Shown: positions 35,490-44,950, counted from the first letter of the stretch. The stretch is 64,000 nt of DNA from Saccharicrinis sp963663905 (GCA_963663905.2 OY760657.1:5022001-5086000); one strand, 5' to 3'. Notes: generated from the letters alone by a model not told the origin. A program made the numbers and translations.

Positions 35490-36896
35490 TTATTTTTTGG
35501 TGATATTCAAAATCCATTCTGCTACTATTTTCATTGCATCAGGCGAAAAAGTTTGTTCTAAGGTGCTGTATTCAAGAGGAAGTCCGGTTTTACATTCCTG
35601 AAATAAGTGATTTAAATCAGGAAGTTCTTTAATCGTAATGTTCTTGTTTCCTACTTCTTCTAAACTAACCTTTATTCCGTTAAGGTTTTCTTGAGGTGGA
35701 ACCTGTAGATCTTTTTCTCCATTTAGTGCTAATACAGGACATTTTACTTTTTTCAATATGGGCTCTGGATTAATCTTTAGAAAATAACTCATCCATGGTG
35801 ATGATAATGTTTCAATTTGCAATGTTATATAAGCTTCTTTGTCTATGCCTCCAGGTAAAGGAAAATTTGGATTTTCACTTAATACGGTATTTAAATATTC
35901 AGAAAGTTTTTGTTTGATCATTTCTGTCTGATCGTTTTGCTTTACAATGTTATATGTTTCATTAGATATTGTTTTTGAAATTTTTAAAACAGAATCATTA
36001 ATACCATATGCTTTGCCAAGTAATTCGCCTTGTAACATAAGCAATTCATCGGCGGGTATTCCTAATCCTGCTAATAAAACAATATAATCAACATCCTTAG
36101 ATTCAGAGGCAACCATTGGAGCTATTATTCCACCTTCGCTATGGCCTATTAGTCCGATTTTGTTGGGATTAATCTCTTTTCTAGTTTTTAAGTAAGTTAT
36201 TGCAGATTCAACATCTTTTGCAAAGTCAAGTGAGGTAGCTGCTTTAAAATCACCTGTTGATTCACCTATACCTCTATCGTCAAAACGTAAAACAGCAATG
36301 CCGTTTTTTGTTAAATAATCAGATAAAACTAAAAAAGGCTTATGTCCAAATACTTCTTCGTTTCGGTTTTGAGGACCGCTTCCACTAATTAAAATAGCGG
36401 CTGGGAAGTTTCCTTCTTTGTTTGGAAGAGTAAGTGTACCTGCTAATTTAATTTGATCTTTAGAATTTTCAAATATTATATTCTCAGAAATATAAGGAAA
36501 GGGTTCTTTGGGTTCCTGAGGTCTTATGTTTGCTTCTTTTTCTATTATTTCTTTTGATAAATTTAATGGAAAGGACATCCCATTTTGTTTAAATGTTCCT
36601 TCAATAATATTTGTTTCCGTGTTTAATACTCCTTCAAATTGAATATTTATGGCATTTAATTTTAATGCAAGCTTGTTGTCAATAAACTCTACCTTATCAA
36701 CCGGAATACCTTTAGCACCCTGATCCGGACTATCCATTGTGGCTGTATATTGTGTATCTGACTTTGAGATGTGAAATACAACTCTCAATTGGATGGCTTG
36801 TATTTTTAATACTCCATTCCACTGACCAGTTATATTCTGGCTTTTAGCAGATAATGATAATAAAAATGAGAAAGTAATTATAAGAAATTGTTTCAT
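35490..36896 (-). CDS. secreted alpha/beta hydrolase with N-terminal beta domain
   Basis: The 468-aa protein has a signal peptide (FLLSLSAKSQ), a beta-rich domain at about 20-115 starting ITGQWNGVLKIQ, and an alpha/beta hydrolase domain. The nucleophile elbow is GHSEGG, preceded by RFDDRGIGES and ISGSGPQNRNEE, with the C-terminal acid in LNGEKDLQVP and His in PDLNHLFQ. This architecture is common in Bacteroidota and typically annotated as esterase or dienelactone hydrolase-like. The substrate is not evident. It stands alone before the REP/RAYT region. Confidence 0.88.
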   Translation of the reverse strand: MKQFLIITFSFLLSLSAKSQNITGQWNGVLKIQAIQLRVVFHISKSDTQYTATMDSPDQGAKGIPVDKVEFIDNKLALKLNAINIQFEGVLNTETNIIEGTFKQNGMSFPLNLSKEIIEKEANIRPQEPKEPFPYISENIIFENSKDQIKLAGTLTLPNKEGNFPAAILISGSGPQNRNEEVFGHKPFLVLSDYLTKNGIAVLRFDDRGIGESTGDFKAATSLDFAKDVESAITYLKTRKEINPNKIGLIGHSEGGIIAPMVASESKDVDYIVLLAGLGIPADELLMLQGELLGKAYGINDSVLKISKTISNETYNIVKQNDQTEMIKQKLSEYLNTVLSENPNFPLPGGIDKEAYITLQIETLSSPWMSYFLKINPEPILKKVKCPVLALNGEKDLQVPPQENLNGIKVSLEEVGNKNITIKELPDLNHLFQECKTGLPLEYSTLEQTFSPDAMKIVAEWILNITKK

Positions 36897-36960
36897 GGAA
36901 TCTTTACTTTAATAAATCTTTTCTAAGTTATATAATTAAAATGATTAGTATAAATTAATT

Positions 36961-37163
36961 CCTTCGCTGGTGTGCGATTTTATCTCTATAATTAATAAGT
37001 TTTGTAATTTTTTAGTGGCTTCGCTAGTGCGCGATTTCATCGCGTACTAAATTAAAAAGTTCAGTAATGGAAGAGTGGTAATGTCACACGATGCAATTGT
37101 GTGATAGCCGGGGTCACACGATATAATCGTGCGACAGCAAAGCGGTATAGAATCGTACGATAG
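36961..37163. repeat. REP-like palindrome cluster upstream of RAYT gene
   Basis: The gap between the hydrolase and transposase genes carries several palindromic units. GCGCGATTTCATCGCG is at 37029-37044, with a degenerate relative near 36970. Two copies of a GTCACACGAT...TCGTGCGAC-type hairpin lie at 37083-37108 and 37113-37138. A vestige is at 37151-37163. The 30 bases at 37113-37142 recur without mismatch at 37880-37909, on the far side of the transposase gene. Confidence 0.85.
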
Positions 37164-37238
37164 GATAAGAGAAAGCTAAAAGAATGGAGAATTTATTTTA
37201 TATTTAAGTTTACAGTATGATTAATCAAACTTTAATAT

Positions 37239-37793
37239 ATGAGCCGTAATTATAAATTCCATAACCCCGATGGTGTTTACTTTGTTAGCTTTGCTGTAAT
37301 TGAGTGGTTGGATGTTTTTACCAGAAATGAATACAAAAATATAGTCATCGATAGCTTACGATATTGTCAAAAAGAGAAAGGAATGGAAATATTTGCATGG
37401 TGTATTATGACTAACCATGTTCATTTAATTTTTAGAAGTATAAATGGTCAAAAACCTGAATTACTTTTAGGTGATTTTAAGCGGTTTACCAGTAAAGCTA
37501 TTGTGAAAACTATACAAGAAAATCCTAGAGAAAGTAGAAAAGAATGGATGTTAGAGCAATTTGAAAAAGCTGGTCAGAAATCATCTAATGTACGTAAATA
37601 TCAGTTTTGGAGGCATGATAACAAACCGATTGAGTTATGGAGTAATAAGGTAATAGATGAGAAGGTGAATTATATCCATAATAATCCAGTATCAGGAGGA
37701 TTTGTTTATAAACCGGAAGAATATTTATACAGCAGTGCAAAAGATTATGCTGGAGATATTGGTTTATTGGAAGGAGTTATTGTTTTAAAGTAG
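37239..37793 (+). CDS. REP-associated tyrosine transposase (RAYT)
   Basis: HUH-type (Y1 transposase, IS200-related) nuclease of 184 aa. The metal-binding HUH motif is NHVHLIF, preceded by FAWCIMT, and the C-terminal helix DEKVNYIHNNPV holds the family Tyr nucleophile candidate. RAYTs are single-copy chromosomal genes thought to mobilise REP palindromes. Here the gene is bracketed by such palindromes, with a 30-bp exact repeat on both sides and a further copy 2 kb away. It is therefore not a normal IS200 element. No IS inverted ends are seen. Confidence 0.92.
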   Translation: MSRNYKFHNPDGVYFVSFAVIEWLDVFTRNEYKNIVIDSLRYCQKEKGMEIFAWCIMTNHVHLIFRSINGQKPELLLGDFKRFTSKAIVKTIQENPRESRKEWMLEQFEKAGQKSSNVRKYQFWRHDNKPIELWSNKVIDEKVNYIHNNPVSGGFVYKPEEYLYSSAKDYAGDIGLLEGVIVLK

Positions 37794-37819
37794 AGGAAGC
37801 CTATGGCTATTGCCCTATG

Positions 37820-37909
37820 GCTAATTCGCGATTTTATCGCGTTCTATATTTAAAAAAACGATAATAGGATGGTAGTAAAGTCACACGATATAATCGTGCG
37901 ACAGCAAAG
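37820..37909. repeat. REP-like palindrome pair downstream of RAYT gene
   Basis: TTCGCGATTTTATCGCG at about 37825-37841 is followed by the GTCACACGAT-type hairpin at 37880-37905. The order and orientation match the upstream cluster and the third copy at 39.7 kb: first the CGCGATTT palindrome, then the TCACACGAT palindrome about 40 bp on. That two-part unit resembles a REPIN/BIME. Confidence 0.85.
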
Positions 37910-37974
37910 GTTTCATAAAGTCCTGATGTTAGTGAAGTATATTCTAAGGTATATAATAAAATGACTCGGTTAAA

Positions 37975-39567
37975 TTAATTTAAAGATTGCATCATAGATT
38001 CTTTTTTATAATCTAAATCCTTAGCAATAGCAATGGCTTCATTTATAATTTGATCCGGATAATTATTTAATTGTAATATTCTAATGGCATTTCTTGTTTT
38101 TAAGCTTCCTTTTTTCAGTAGATAATCAAAATCAACTTTATTATCTGTTACAATTTCACTAAAATGGTAGAGATCGTATTCCTCATTAAGTAATTCTGTT
38201 AATTCAATGTCATGAGTAGAAACAAAAACAATATTGTTGTTTTGGGATAGTGATGATAAAATAGCTTTCCCTGCAGAAATACGTTCTACAGTGTTTGTTC
38301 CTTTAAATATTTCATCCAGTAAAAACACACATGGTTCTTTTTCTAAAACTTTATCAATCATTTCTTTGATTGTTAATACTTCTTCAAAATAATAACTTTT
38401 ATCATTTAGTAAATCATCACTGATTCTGATTGCTGAATAAACTTTACATTTAGGGAAGGAGATAGATTCTGCAAAACAAGTATTTATAGTTTGTCCGGTT
38501 ATTAGATTTATACCAACACTTCTTATAAAAGTTGTTTTACCCGACATATTAGAACCTGTTAAAAGTATAGATTTATTTGATGTATTTATATAATTTGTAA
38601 TACAATTGTTTATTAATGGATGATAAATTCCATTAGCTTCTATTTTATTATCGCCGATTTTAGGAATACAATAACAATCTAAACTCTCTCTTAAAGAAGC
38701 TATAGAATACAAAGTATCAATTTGACCAACGAATGAATAAACTTTTTCAATGTCCTCTATTTTTGAATCAAGTCGTTTTAGTACATCAAATAATAAAATA
38801 GGTTCAAGTAGAAAAAAGATCTTGCATATTTCCACTCCGTACCATAGTAATGTTTGTATTTCCCCAGTAATTTTGGCTTCCATCTTAAAAAACAACATTC
38901 GATTTCTAATTTGATTGATAATCGATATTGAATCTGGTAATTTTGGATTTAAAGTTTTAAATAACTGCTCTTTAAATAGAATATCGGCAATATTTTTTAG
39001 TCTCAATAACTGAGGAATTGAGGTTATGTATTTATTCAGATTTTTTTTGTTCCAGAAATGTACGGCAAGATTCGTAATGAAAACAGGTATAACAATGAAA
39101 ATGAGTTTGGTATTAAAAAGGAGTAGGAGTAGAGATATTAAGCTTGTAAAGGATAATAACGGAATAATAAAATACCACTTAGGTGGTTGCACATGATTTT
39201 CCTGAAATAGAGAGGAAATATATAATGCTTCGGTATTATTTAATTTTGAAAGTAGTTTTTGAGTTCTTAATCGAAGACTTTCATCATTAGAAAATTGCTC
39301 AATAATATTCTCAAATAAGTTATTATTATTAGAATGCTTCGGGATAATTCTTAATTGGTTATAAAGGAATTGTTGTCCAACTTTGGAGTTTGTACGATCA
39401 AGAAACATAAATACTTCTTGTAGATCCAGATCGTTACAGGTTTTGTCTGAAATAACTTGAAATGCATCAGAGTTATCTTTATTTCGAAAGTATTTCTCAA
39501 CTAGTTCAAAATTGAAATATTCATCTTTTATCTTTCCAAAAGAAAAAATATTGTGTTTTTTGCTCAT
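37975..39567 (-). CDS. MutS-family ATPase with membrane segments
   Basis: MutS-like protein of 530 aa. The C-terminal ATPase domain has Walker A TGSNMSGKTTFIRS, Walker B VFLLDEIFKGTN and the FVSTHDIELTELL switch. It lacks the MutS1 mismatch-recognition domain with its FxE motif. Residues about 120-175 contain two hydrophobic helices (FIIPLLSFTSLISLLLLLF, IFIVIPVFITNLAVHFW), unusual for a repair ATPase and suggesting membrane attachment. Such proteins are frequent in Bacteroidota and poorly characterised, so the name mismatch repair would overstate the evidence. It is flanked by REP units. Confidence 0.85.
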   Translation of the reverse strand: MSKKHNIFSFGKIKDEYFNFELVEKYFRNKDNSDAFQVISDKTCNDLDLQEVFMFLDRTNSKVGQQFLYNQLRIIPKHSNNNNLFENIIEQFSNDESLRLRTQKLLSKLNNTEALYISSLFQENHVQPPKWYFIIPLLSFTSLISLLLLLFNTKLIFIVIPVFITNLAVHFWNKKNLNKYITSIPQLLRLKNIADILFKEQLFKTLNPKLPDSISIINQIRNRMLFFKMEAKITGEIQTLLWYGVEICKIFFLLEPILLFDVLKRLDSKIEDIEKVYSFVGQIDTLYSIASLRESLDCYCIPKIGDNKIEANGIYHPLINNCITNYINTSNKSILLTGSNMSGKTTFIRSVGINLITGQTINTCFAESISFPKCKVYSAIRISDDLLNDKSYYFEEVLTIKEMIDKVLEKEPCVFLLDEIFKGTNTVERISAGKAILSSLSQNNNIVFVSTHDIELTELLNEEYDLYHFSEIVTDNKVDFDYLLKKGSLKTRNAIRILQLNNYPDQIINEAIAIAKDLDYKKESMMQSLN

Positions 39568-39730
39568 TAGAATTAGGTATAAATGTTAAAAATAAAAGCG
39601 ACAATGGATAAAATAAATATCAAATCTATTGTCGCTTCAAATATAAAAGTAATTAATTTTCAATAGGTAATGTAATAAAATGAGAAAATAGTCATTTTGC
39701 GTAGCTTAAAGAATGAATAACTTTAAAACC

Positions 39731-39796
39731 TAGCTAGTGCGCGATTTCATCGCGTTCTAAAAAGTAAATAGTTAGCAAATGCAATCGTGTGACAGC
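39731..39796. repeat. third REP-like unit
   Basis: TAGTGCGCGATTTCATCGCG (39735-39754) matches the upstream RAYT copy at 37025-37044 exactly. About 25 bp later, AATCGTGTGACAGC (39783-39796) matches the tail half of the TCACACGAT palindrome. Order is conserved with the copies around the transposase. The unit lies in the 326-bp gap upstream of the MutS-like gene; nothing else is seen there. Confidence 0.75.
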
Positions 39797-39893
39797 GATG
39801 GACAGCAAATAATACTAAATAACTAAAATTGATAGTTTAAGTAATGTAAACTAATAAATTATAAAACAGTAATATAATAATATTATAGTTGTA

Positions 39894-41270
39894 TTATTTG
39901 TTAAGTTGATTATTTAAATCAATGTATTCGCATAGAATAGATATGTTTCGATTAAATACTCTACTGCTGATACGATCCATAACTTCATACTGGTTATTCC
40001 ATCTTTCTCCAGCCGGCATAGTCTTTTTAAACTTATCATCTTTTGTAATCCAGGCTCCTGATTTATCCTGAGAATTAATAATATCATTTACTAATGGAGT
40101 TAACTTATCTATACGTTCTTTAATTTGTTCTTTTGTTAATGTAGGATGTTCATCTTTCCATAATCCCTCATAACCAATATCCATAGCTTTATGATAACGT
40201 TGAGAAGCGTATTCAAGTGCGTTTTCAATGTCAATTTCATAGGCGTATCCTTTTCGTCTTTCCGGATGTAAGTCGTCAAGCTTATCTACACGTATTCTTT
40301 GTCTGTCATAGTATAGCGGTTTATTTGTTCCTAGTTCTACAAAGCGTGCCCATTTCCCATTTTCCATTTTTATTTCGCGCAGGTATCTTATTGCGTCAGG
40401 AATTGGTTCTAATATTCTTGCATCATGTAAAACAAGGTATAAGTCAATTATAGAAAAGATGTTTTTTACAGAAACTGCCGGGCAAATTGCTGGTGGTTCA
40501 AATGTGCGGGCCCAGGCTGGTTGCAAATATTCATTGTATTGTTGAGCCCATCCTGGCTGAGGAGGAGGTAATTGCGAAATATTTAAAAAGCGCGCTACTT
40601 TACGCAAGCTTTTTTCAATTTCAGGATTGTCTTTGTATGCCTGAAAAGCTTCAATCATTACTCTGATGCAATCATTTATTCCACCATCGTTAAATGTAGC
40701 GTAATCATGATAATTACCTTGAACTGGATAATAATGAGGCCATCCTCCATTACTTAACTGGGTAGTGATCATCATTTCAATTGCTTTTTGTGTTGCATCT
40801 GAAATTGTACTATCCTTTACTGCTTGATCTATTGCTATTAAAAAACTAACGGCTGCTTGACTTTGATTATCGTCAAAACTGACATGATCAGACTCTAAAT
40901 GTTTAAAATCGATAGTGTGATCCCAACCTCCATATTTATTTTGACCTTGAATTAAAGCATAAGCGGCTTCTTTGGCATCTTCTAAAAAATCTTTATTTCC
41001 AGTTGTTTGATATGCTTTTAGAAATGACATACCTACAGCAGGTGTTCCCGGAGGTTGAACTTCTATTGTTTCACTGTCTTTTGGACCTTCACCCCATCTT
41101 AATGAAAGATCAGGAGTAACGTAATACACATACCCTCCATGAGTATTCAGTTTATGAAAAAAGGTAATGCCTTTTGTTAAGGTTGATTCTGCTTGTTTTT
41201 TTAAATTACTTCCATTTGCCAAAAAAGCGAGCATCATAAATGCCAATAGAAGATTAAACTTTTTATTCAT
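39894..41270 (-). CDS. pectate lyase, PelA/PL10-type, secreted
   Basis: The 458-aa protein has a signal peptide (LLLAFMMLAFLANG) and an alpha-toroid body with repeated GGW motifs (YGGWDHTIDF, NGGWPHYYP). FNDGGINDCIRVM matches the catalytic region of family 10 pectate lyases, and RTFEPPAICP and RRKGYAYEI are further landmarks. Such enzymes cleave polygalacturonate by beta-elimination with calcium. No SusC/SusD pair or other pectin gene is near, so it is not in a normal polysaccharide utilisation locus. The specificity call is from motifs; a related GGW-repeat glycoside enzyme is less likely. Confidence 0.82.
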   Translation of the reverse strand: MNKKFNLLLAFMMLAFLANGSNLKKQAESTLTKGITFFHKLNTHGGYVYYVTPDLSLRWGEGPKDSETIEVQPPGTPAVGMSFLKAYQTTGNKDFLEDAKEAAYALIQGQNKYGGWDHTIDFKHLESDHVSFDDNQSQAAVSFLIAIDQAVKDSTISDATQKAIEMMITTQLSNGGWPHYYPVQGNYHDYATFNDGGINDCIRVMIEAFQAYKDNPEIEKSLRKVARFLNISQLPPPQPGWAQQYNEYLQPAWARTFEPPAICPAVSVKNIFSIIDLYLVLHDARILEPIPDAIRYLREIKMENGKWARFVELGTNKPLYYDRQRIRVDKLDDLHPERRKGYAYEIDIENALEYASQRYHKAMDIGYEGLWKDEHPTLTKEQIKERIDKLTPLVNDIINSQDKSGAWITKDDKFKKTMPAGERWNNQYEVMDRISSRVFNRNISILCEYIDLNNQLNK

Positions 41271-41530
41271 ATAGATTTTGTTTGTTTTTATATTTCTGAT
41301 TTTTGTGTATAATTCACTATTTTAAATTGCATGTTCTGTGTATTTATTGAAAGTTCAATTTATTCTTATAAGCTTTAAATATGAGGATTTTAACTCGAAT
41401 CTTTCTTGTTTTAACTTAATAAATGCTCATTTTCCGTGATTAAATGCTCTATTAATTGGTTATCATTTTTTTTCATGTTGTTTATTTCTAAATTACCTAT
41501 TTAATATGATTTTGATAAACCGGATTTAAA

Positions 41531-43249
41531 ATGAAATTATTTAAGTGTTTTGCCATTGTGGTTGCAGTAGTGTTGCTGATTACAAATAATGTATTGGCAA
41601 AGGAGATAAGTAAAAAAGGCGTTGTTGAGTATACTTCGTGGAAAAATGGAAGCATTGATAAGGAGGGCTCAAAAATTATTATGCAATATGCAAATGGTAT
41701 CGCAAAAAGCTCAACTGATAAAAGTAATAAGGATTTAATTGACGAAGTTCCTAATCAGTATACTTATTTGGATTACAAGCAAAAGAAGGTTTATAAAGAA
41801 GCTTCTTTTATGACAGGAGATAGTTGCTATACAATGTATGATTTTCGTGATATCAGCGATTTTAAACCAGAAGGAGAGCCTGAAATGGTTTTGGGATATA
41901 AATGTCAAAAGTATGTAGGTTCATCTTTTTCTAATAAAATTGAATTATGGGTATCTGAAGATATAGGAATTAAAGGCACACCTTTATTTTATTTTCCATA
42001 TTTGAATGGTTTGGTTTTAAAATATGTGCGTAATGAAAATTCAGGTTGGGAAGCCACTAGTATTAAAATCACCAAAAAAGTTGAAGATCAATTATTGAAA
42101 GTTGAAAAATTAGGTGTTTTTGTAGATAATGTAGAATATACAAAACGTTTAACAAATTCTTTTATTAAAGATATTCAAGTATTTTCAAATGAGCAGATAA
42201 ACTGGGGTGATGAAATTTGTAATCCTGAAGGTGATTATACGGATTCATTATATCGATTTGCTGGAGGAACAGTAATTGCAAAAAAAGTTAAACTACCTGA
42301 AGTGCCTGATGGAACTACTATTTATGCTGAAATTACTGAAAAATCAAATGGCGATGCTTATGATAGAACAGGTTCTGTATTTGTTATACCAACAACTAAG
42401 GAAAGAAGCTTTTTGGATGGACTTAAATATGGAAAAGATTCCTTACCTAAGTATTTTAGTAATAACAAAGAATATCAAGGTGTAGTTGCTACAAATGATT
42501 ATGATCCGTTAATTGAGTTGATGCGTTTTTTTACGCCTTTTGGGGTAAATTATTTTAATGATAAACGTGATGTAGGTATTGAATGGGCCGACTCAGTAAT
42601 ATATAAAATGGAGATTAGCCATCTGTTACCTGTATTAAAAGATGAGTGTTGGATTGGTGTATTTATTGGAAATTATGATGGCGGAGGTCATAAAGTAAGT
42701 TTAGATATTAAATACCATCTTAATAATCAGGAGAAAACTAAAGTTCCATCAAAAAAATATTGGGTTCAGCCTGTTTTTAATACTACTAATGTAATGGAGA
42801 TGGCCGGGCAGGAGTACGGTACCATGTTTAAGAATGATACTTTATCTGTTTCTTTCAATGTACCTAAAGGAGTTAAAAATATTGAGTTCCATTATATATC
42901 TACAGGACATGGTGGATGGGAAAATGGTGATGAATACTTAAGAAAAGAGAATGAATTATTTATTGATGGTAACCCATTCTTTAGCTTTACACCATGGCGT
43001 TATGACTGCGGAACACATCGTAAATATAATCCGGCTTCGGGTAATTTCTGGAATGGAATTTCGTCTTCTGATGGCAGTCGCTCAGGGTGGTGTCCTGGTA
43101 CTGTATGCCACCCATATTTTACTACGGTTAATGACTTGTGTGCCGGTAATCACACCATTCAGGTTTATATACCTTTAGGTGAACCAGAAGGAAATATGTT
43201 TAGTGCCTGGAATATATCAGGTGTTTTTATTGGAGAGTATGAAGAATAA
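41531..43249 (+). CDS. PNGase F-type N-glycanase with GLPGLI-like N-terminal domain
   Basis: Secreted 572-aa protein with a signal peptide (VVLLITNNVLA). Residues about 20-180 resemble the GLPGLI family domain of Bacteroidota, with a KIELWVSEDIGIKGTP segment. Two eight-strand jelly-roll domains follow. The PNGase F catalytic landmarks are present: STGHGGWENGDEY and WRYDCGTHRKYNP, with Cys pairs around RSGWCPGTVCHPYF. The enzyme releases N-glycans from glycoproteins by cleaving the Asn-GlcNAc amide. The N-terminal fusion is unusual and may act as a bowl-like substrate domain as in type II enzymes. It is encoded alone, upstream of a strong terminator. Confidence 0.88.
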   Translation: MKLFKCFAIVVAVVLLITNNVLAKEISKKGVVEYTSWKNGSIDKEGSKIIMQYANGIAKSSTDKSNKDLIDEVPNQYTYLDYKQKKVYKEASFMTGDSCYTMYDFRDISDFKPEGEPEMVLGYKCQKYVGSSFSNKIELWVSEDIGIKGTPLFYFPYLNGLVLKYVRNENSGWEATSIKITKKVEDQLLKVEKLGVFVDNVEYTKRLTNSFIKDIQVFSNEQINWGDEICNPEGDYTDSLYRFAGGTVIAKKVKLPEVPDGTTIYAEITEKSNGDAYDRTGSVFVIPTTKERSFLDGLKYGKDSLPKYFSNNKEYQGVVATNDYDPLIELMRFFTPFGVNYFNDKRDVGIEWADSVIYKMEISHLLPVLKDECWIGVFIGNYDGGGHKVSLDIKYHLNNQEKTKVPSKKYWVQPVFNTTNVMEMAGQEYGTMFKNDTLSVSFNVPKGVKNIEFHYISTGHGGWENGDEYLRKENELFIDGNPFFSFTPWRYDCGTHRKYNPASGNFWNGISSSDGSRSGWCPGTVCHPYFTTVNDLCAGNHTIQVYIPLGEPEGNMFSAWNISGVFIGEYEE

Positions 43250-43279
43250 ATATTACAAAAACATATATTTATAAAATAT

Positions 43280-43313
43280 AAAAAGGAGAAATTTGTGCTA
43301 TTTTCTCCTTTTT
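43280..43313. terminator. terminator after the PNGase F gene
   Basis: AAAAAGGAGAAA (43280-43291) pairs with TTTTCTCCTTTTT (43301-43313), followed by more T. It lies between the convergent PNGase F and CDF transporter genes. Confidence 0.8.
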
Positions 43314-43320
43314 TTTGTCG

Positions 43321-44115
43321 TCATTTCCCTAGTTTGAGTATTCTTACAGCTCCTTGTATAACAATTAGAAATACAATGGATCCAATTGCTAAATCAGGAA
43401 TATTTGAATTGAGTACCTTTACTAATATTCCGGCTAATATTACTCCAAGATTAATAATTACATCATTTGAAGTAAATATCATACTGGCCTTCATATGAGC
43501 TTCATGTTTACTTTTTGATTTTTGAAGTAAATAAAGACATATACCGTTTGCTATAAGAGCAAAAATTGAAACCAGAATCATGGTATTAAAATCAGGAAAT
43601 TTTTCTGTTCCTGTAAATCTTCTTACTACTTCGGCAAATCCTAGTAGAGCAAGAGTGATCTGAAAATAACCGGCCAATGATGCAACTTGTTTTTTTCTGG
43701 TTAGTGTTCCACCAACGGCTAAAAGGCTTAATGCATATACAAATGAGTCTGCAAGCATATCTAAGCTATCTGCTACCAGTCCCATAGATTTAGAAATAAT
43801 ACCTGATGAAAGCTCTATTAGGAAAAACAAAAAATTAATACTTAATACATACCATAGAACTCTTCTTTGATTAATGTTTTCCTCAATATTTACAAAATTA
43901 GTTTCTTCAGTGGATACTTTTTCACTTCCTAAATTCAATGATTTAATTGCATCACTAATAAGCTCAATCTGATCATTATGGTATACCGTTAAATATCGAT
44001 TGGCGATATCAAATTCAAGTTTTTTTATGCTTTTGATATCACTAAGTTTCATTCTTATCAGATTCTCCTCTGAAGGACAATCCATTTGCGATATCTTAAA
44101 TAATGATTTTTGCAT
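43321..44115 (-). CDS. cation diffusion facilitator with HMA-like N-terminus
   Basis: The 264-aa protein begins with a heavy-metal-associated-like domain (FKISQMDCPSEENLIRMKL) of about 65 residues carrying a single Cys in MDCPSEE. Six-helix CDF membrane domain follows, with metal-site motif SLDMLADS in helix 2 and TSNDVIINLGVI in helix 5. It lacks the usual C-terminal cytoplasmic domain, so the N-terminal module may replace it in metal sensing. It probably exports zinc or a similar metal from the cytoplasm. It converges with the PNGase F gene and stands alone. Confidence 0.88.
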   Translation of the reverse strand: MQKSLFKISQMDCPSEENLIRMKLSDIKSIKKLEFDIANRYLTVYHNDQIELISDAIKSLNLGSEKVSTEETNFVNIEENINQRRVLWYVLSINFLFFLIELSSGIISKSMGLVADSLDMLADSFVYALSLLAVGGTLTRKKQVASLAGYFQITLALLGFAEVVRRFTGTEKFPDFNTMILVSIFALIANGICLYLLQKSKSKHEAHMKASMIFTSNDVIINLGVILAGILVKVLNSNIPDLAIGSIVFLIVIQGAVRILKLGK

Positions 44116-44209
44116 TTTATTTACTTTTTGTAATTAAACAAAACAATCACCACTTTGATTAACTAGCTGTGGATATTTTATATAGGAATGGTTATTTAAA
44201 TAAGATGAT

Positions 44210-44950
44210 TTAGTTGTAATAATGTCCGATAGGCATGATATAAAGAGGTTCTTCAGCTTGAGGTAAATCCATAACTTTCTTCACTTCTTCATCGTTAAAT
44301 GCACCAATGCCACATGTTCCAAGGTGCAGTGCTTCTGCCTGAAGGTAAACGTTTTGAGCAGAATGTCCTAAATCCATACAAACGTATCTTTCTCTTCCTC
44401 TATTCCCATATTTATCTGTAGTTCTTTCATATATTGCAGAGTAGAATAGAACTGCCGGGGCTGTTTTTATCATTTCCTGATTTAAAGCTGCAGAACATAA
44501 GGCCTCACGTTTATCCTGGTCATCAATTTTTTCAATTTTGTGTCCATCTGAAATATATTTGTAAACACCTACTTCAATAGTATTAACATTGCCTATAAGA
44601 ATATAAATTTCAAGAGGATATAAGGCTCCTGCAGAAGGAGTTGTTCGTAAACCGCCTCTTAAAAATTTGTAATCATTGCGTGGCATCGAAATACCATAAG
44701 AAGCCCATAATATTTGGGATATTTCTTTGTCTGTTAATGCTTTATTTTGGAAGTTTCTACGTGATCGTCTTTGGTTTAATGTTTCCTCAAGAGTTAGCTT
44801 TCCAAGTGTATCTGGTGTTGGTAAAAGGTATGTTAAAGGAATAGTATCCAACTTTTTAATATCTTCATTTAATGCTGATGTTTGATGTTTTTTGTGACAA
44901 GCACTTAAAAATAATATAGATAAGAAGATTAAAAGGAGATTATATTTCAT
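44210..44950 (-). CDS. SagB/ThcOx-type nitroreductase lipoprotein
   Basis: Nitroreductase-fold protein of 246 aa in the SagB-type dehydrogenase group. RRSRRNFQNKALTDKEI is the FMN-binding start, and TTPSAGALYPLEIYIL is characteristic. The C-terminal CGIGAFNDEEVKKVMDLP is also typical. A lipoprotein signal (LFLSACHKKH) places it in the periplasm or outer membrane, so it is not a partner of a cytoplasmic peptide cyclodehydratase, and no SagC/SagD gene is near. Substrate unknown. Confidence 0.87.
   Translation of the reverse strand: MKYNLLLIFLSILFLSACHKKHQTSALNEDIKKLDTIPLTYLLPTPDTLGKLTLEETLNQRRSRRNFQNKALTDKEISQILWASYGISMPRNDYKFLRGGLRTTPSAGALYPLEIYILIGNVNTIEVGVYKYISDGHKIEKIDDQDKREALCSAALNQEMIKTAPAVLFYSAIYERTTDKYGNRGRERYVCMDLGHSAQNVYLQAEALHLGTCGIGAFNDEEVKKVMDLPQAEEPLYIMPIGHYYN

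Noticed and set aside
37239..37793. An intact IS200/IS605 insertion sequence
   Set aside because: No left and right IS ends or TnpB gene are visible, and the surrounding palindromes fit a RAYT/REP locus better.
44210..44950. A peptide natural-product cluster around the SagB-like gene
   Set aside because: It is a lipoprotein with no cyclodehydratase, precursor peptide or exporter gene nearby.
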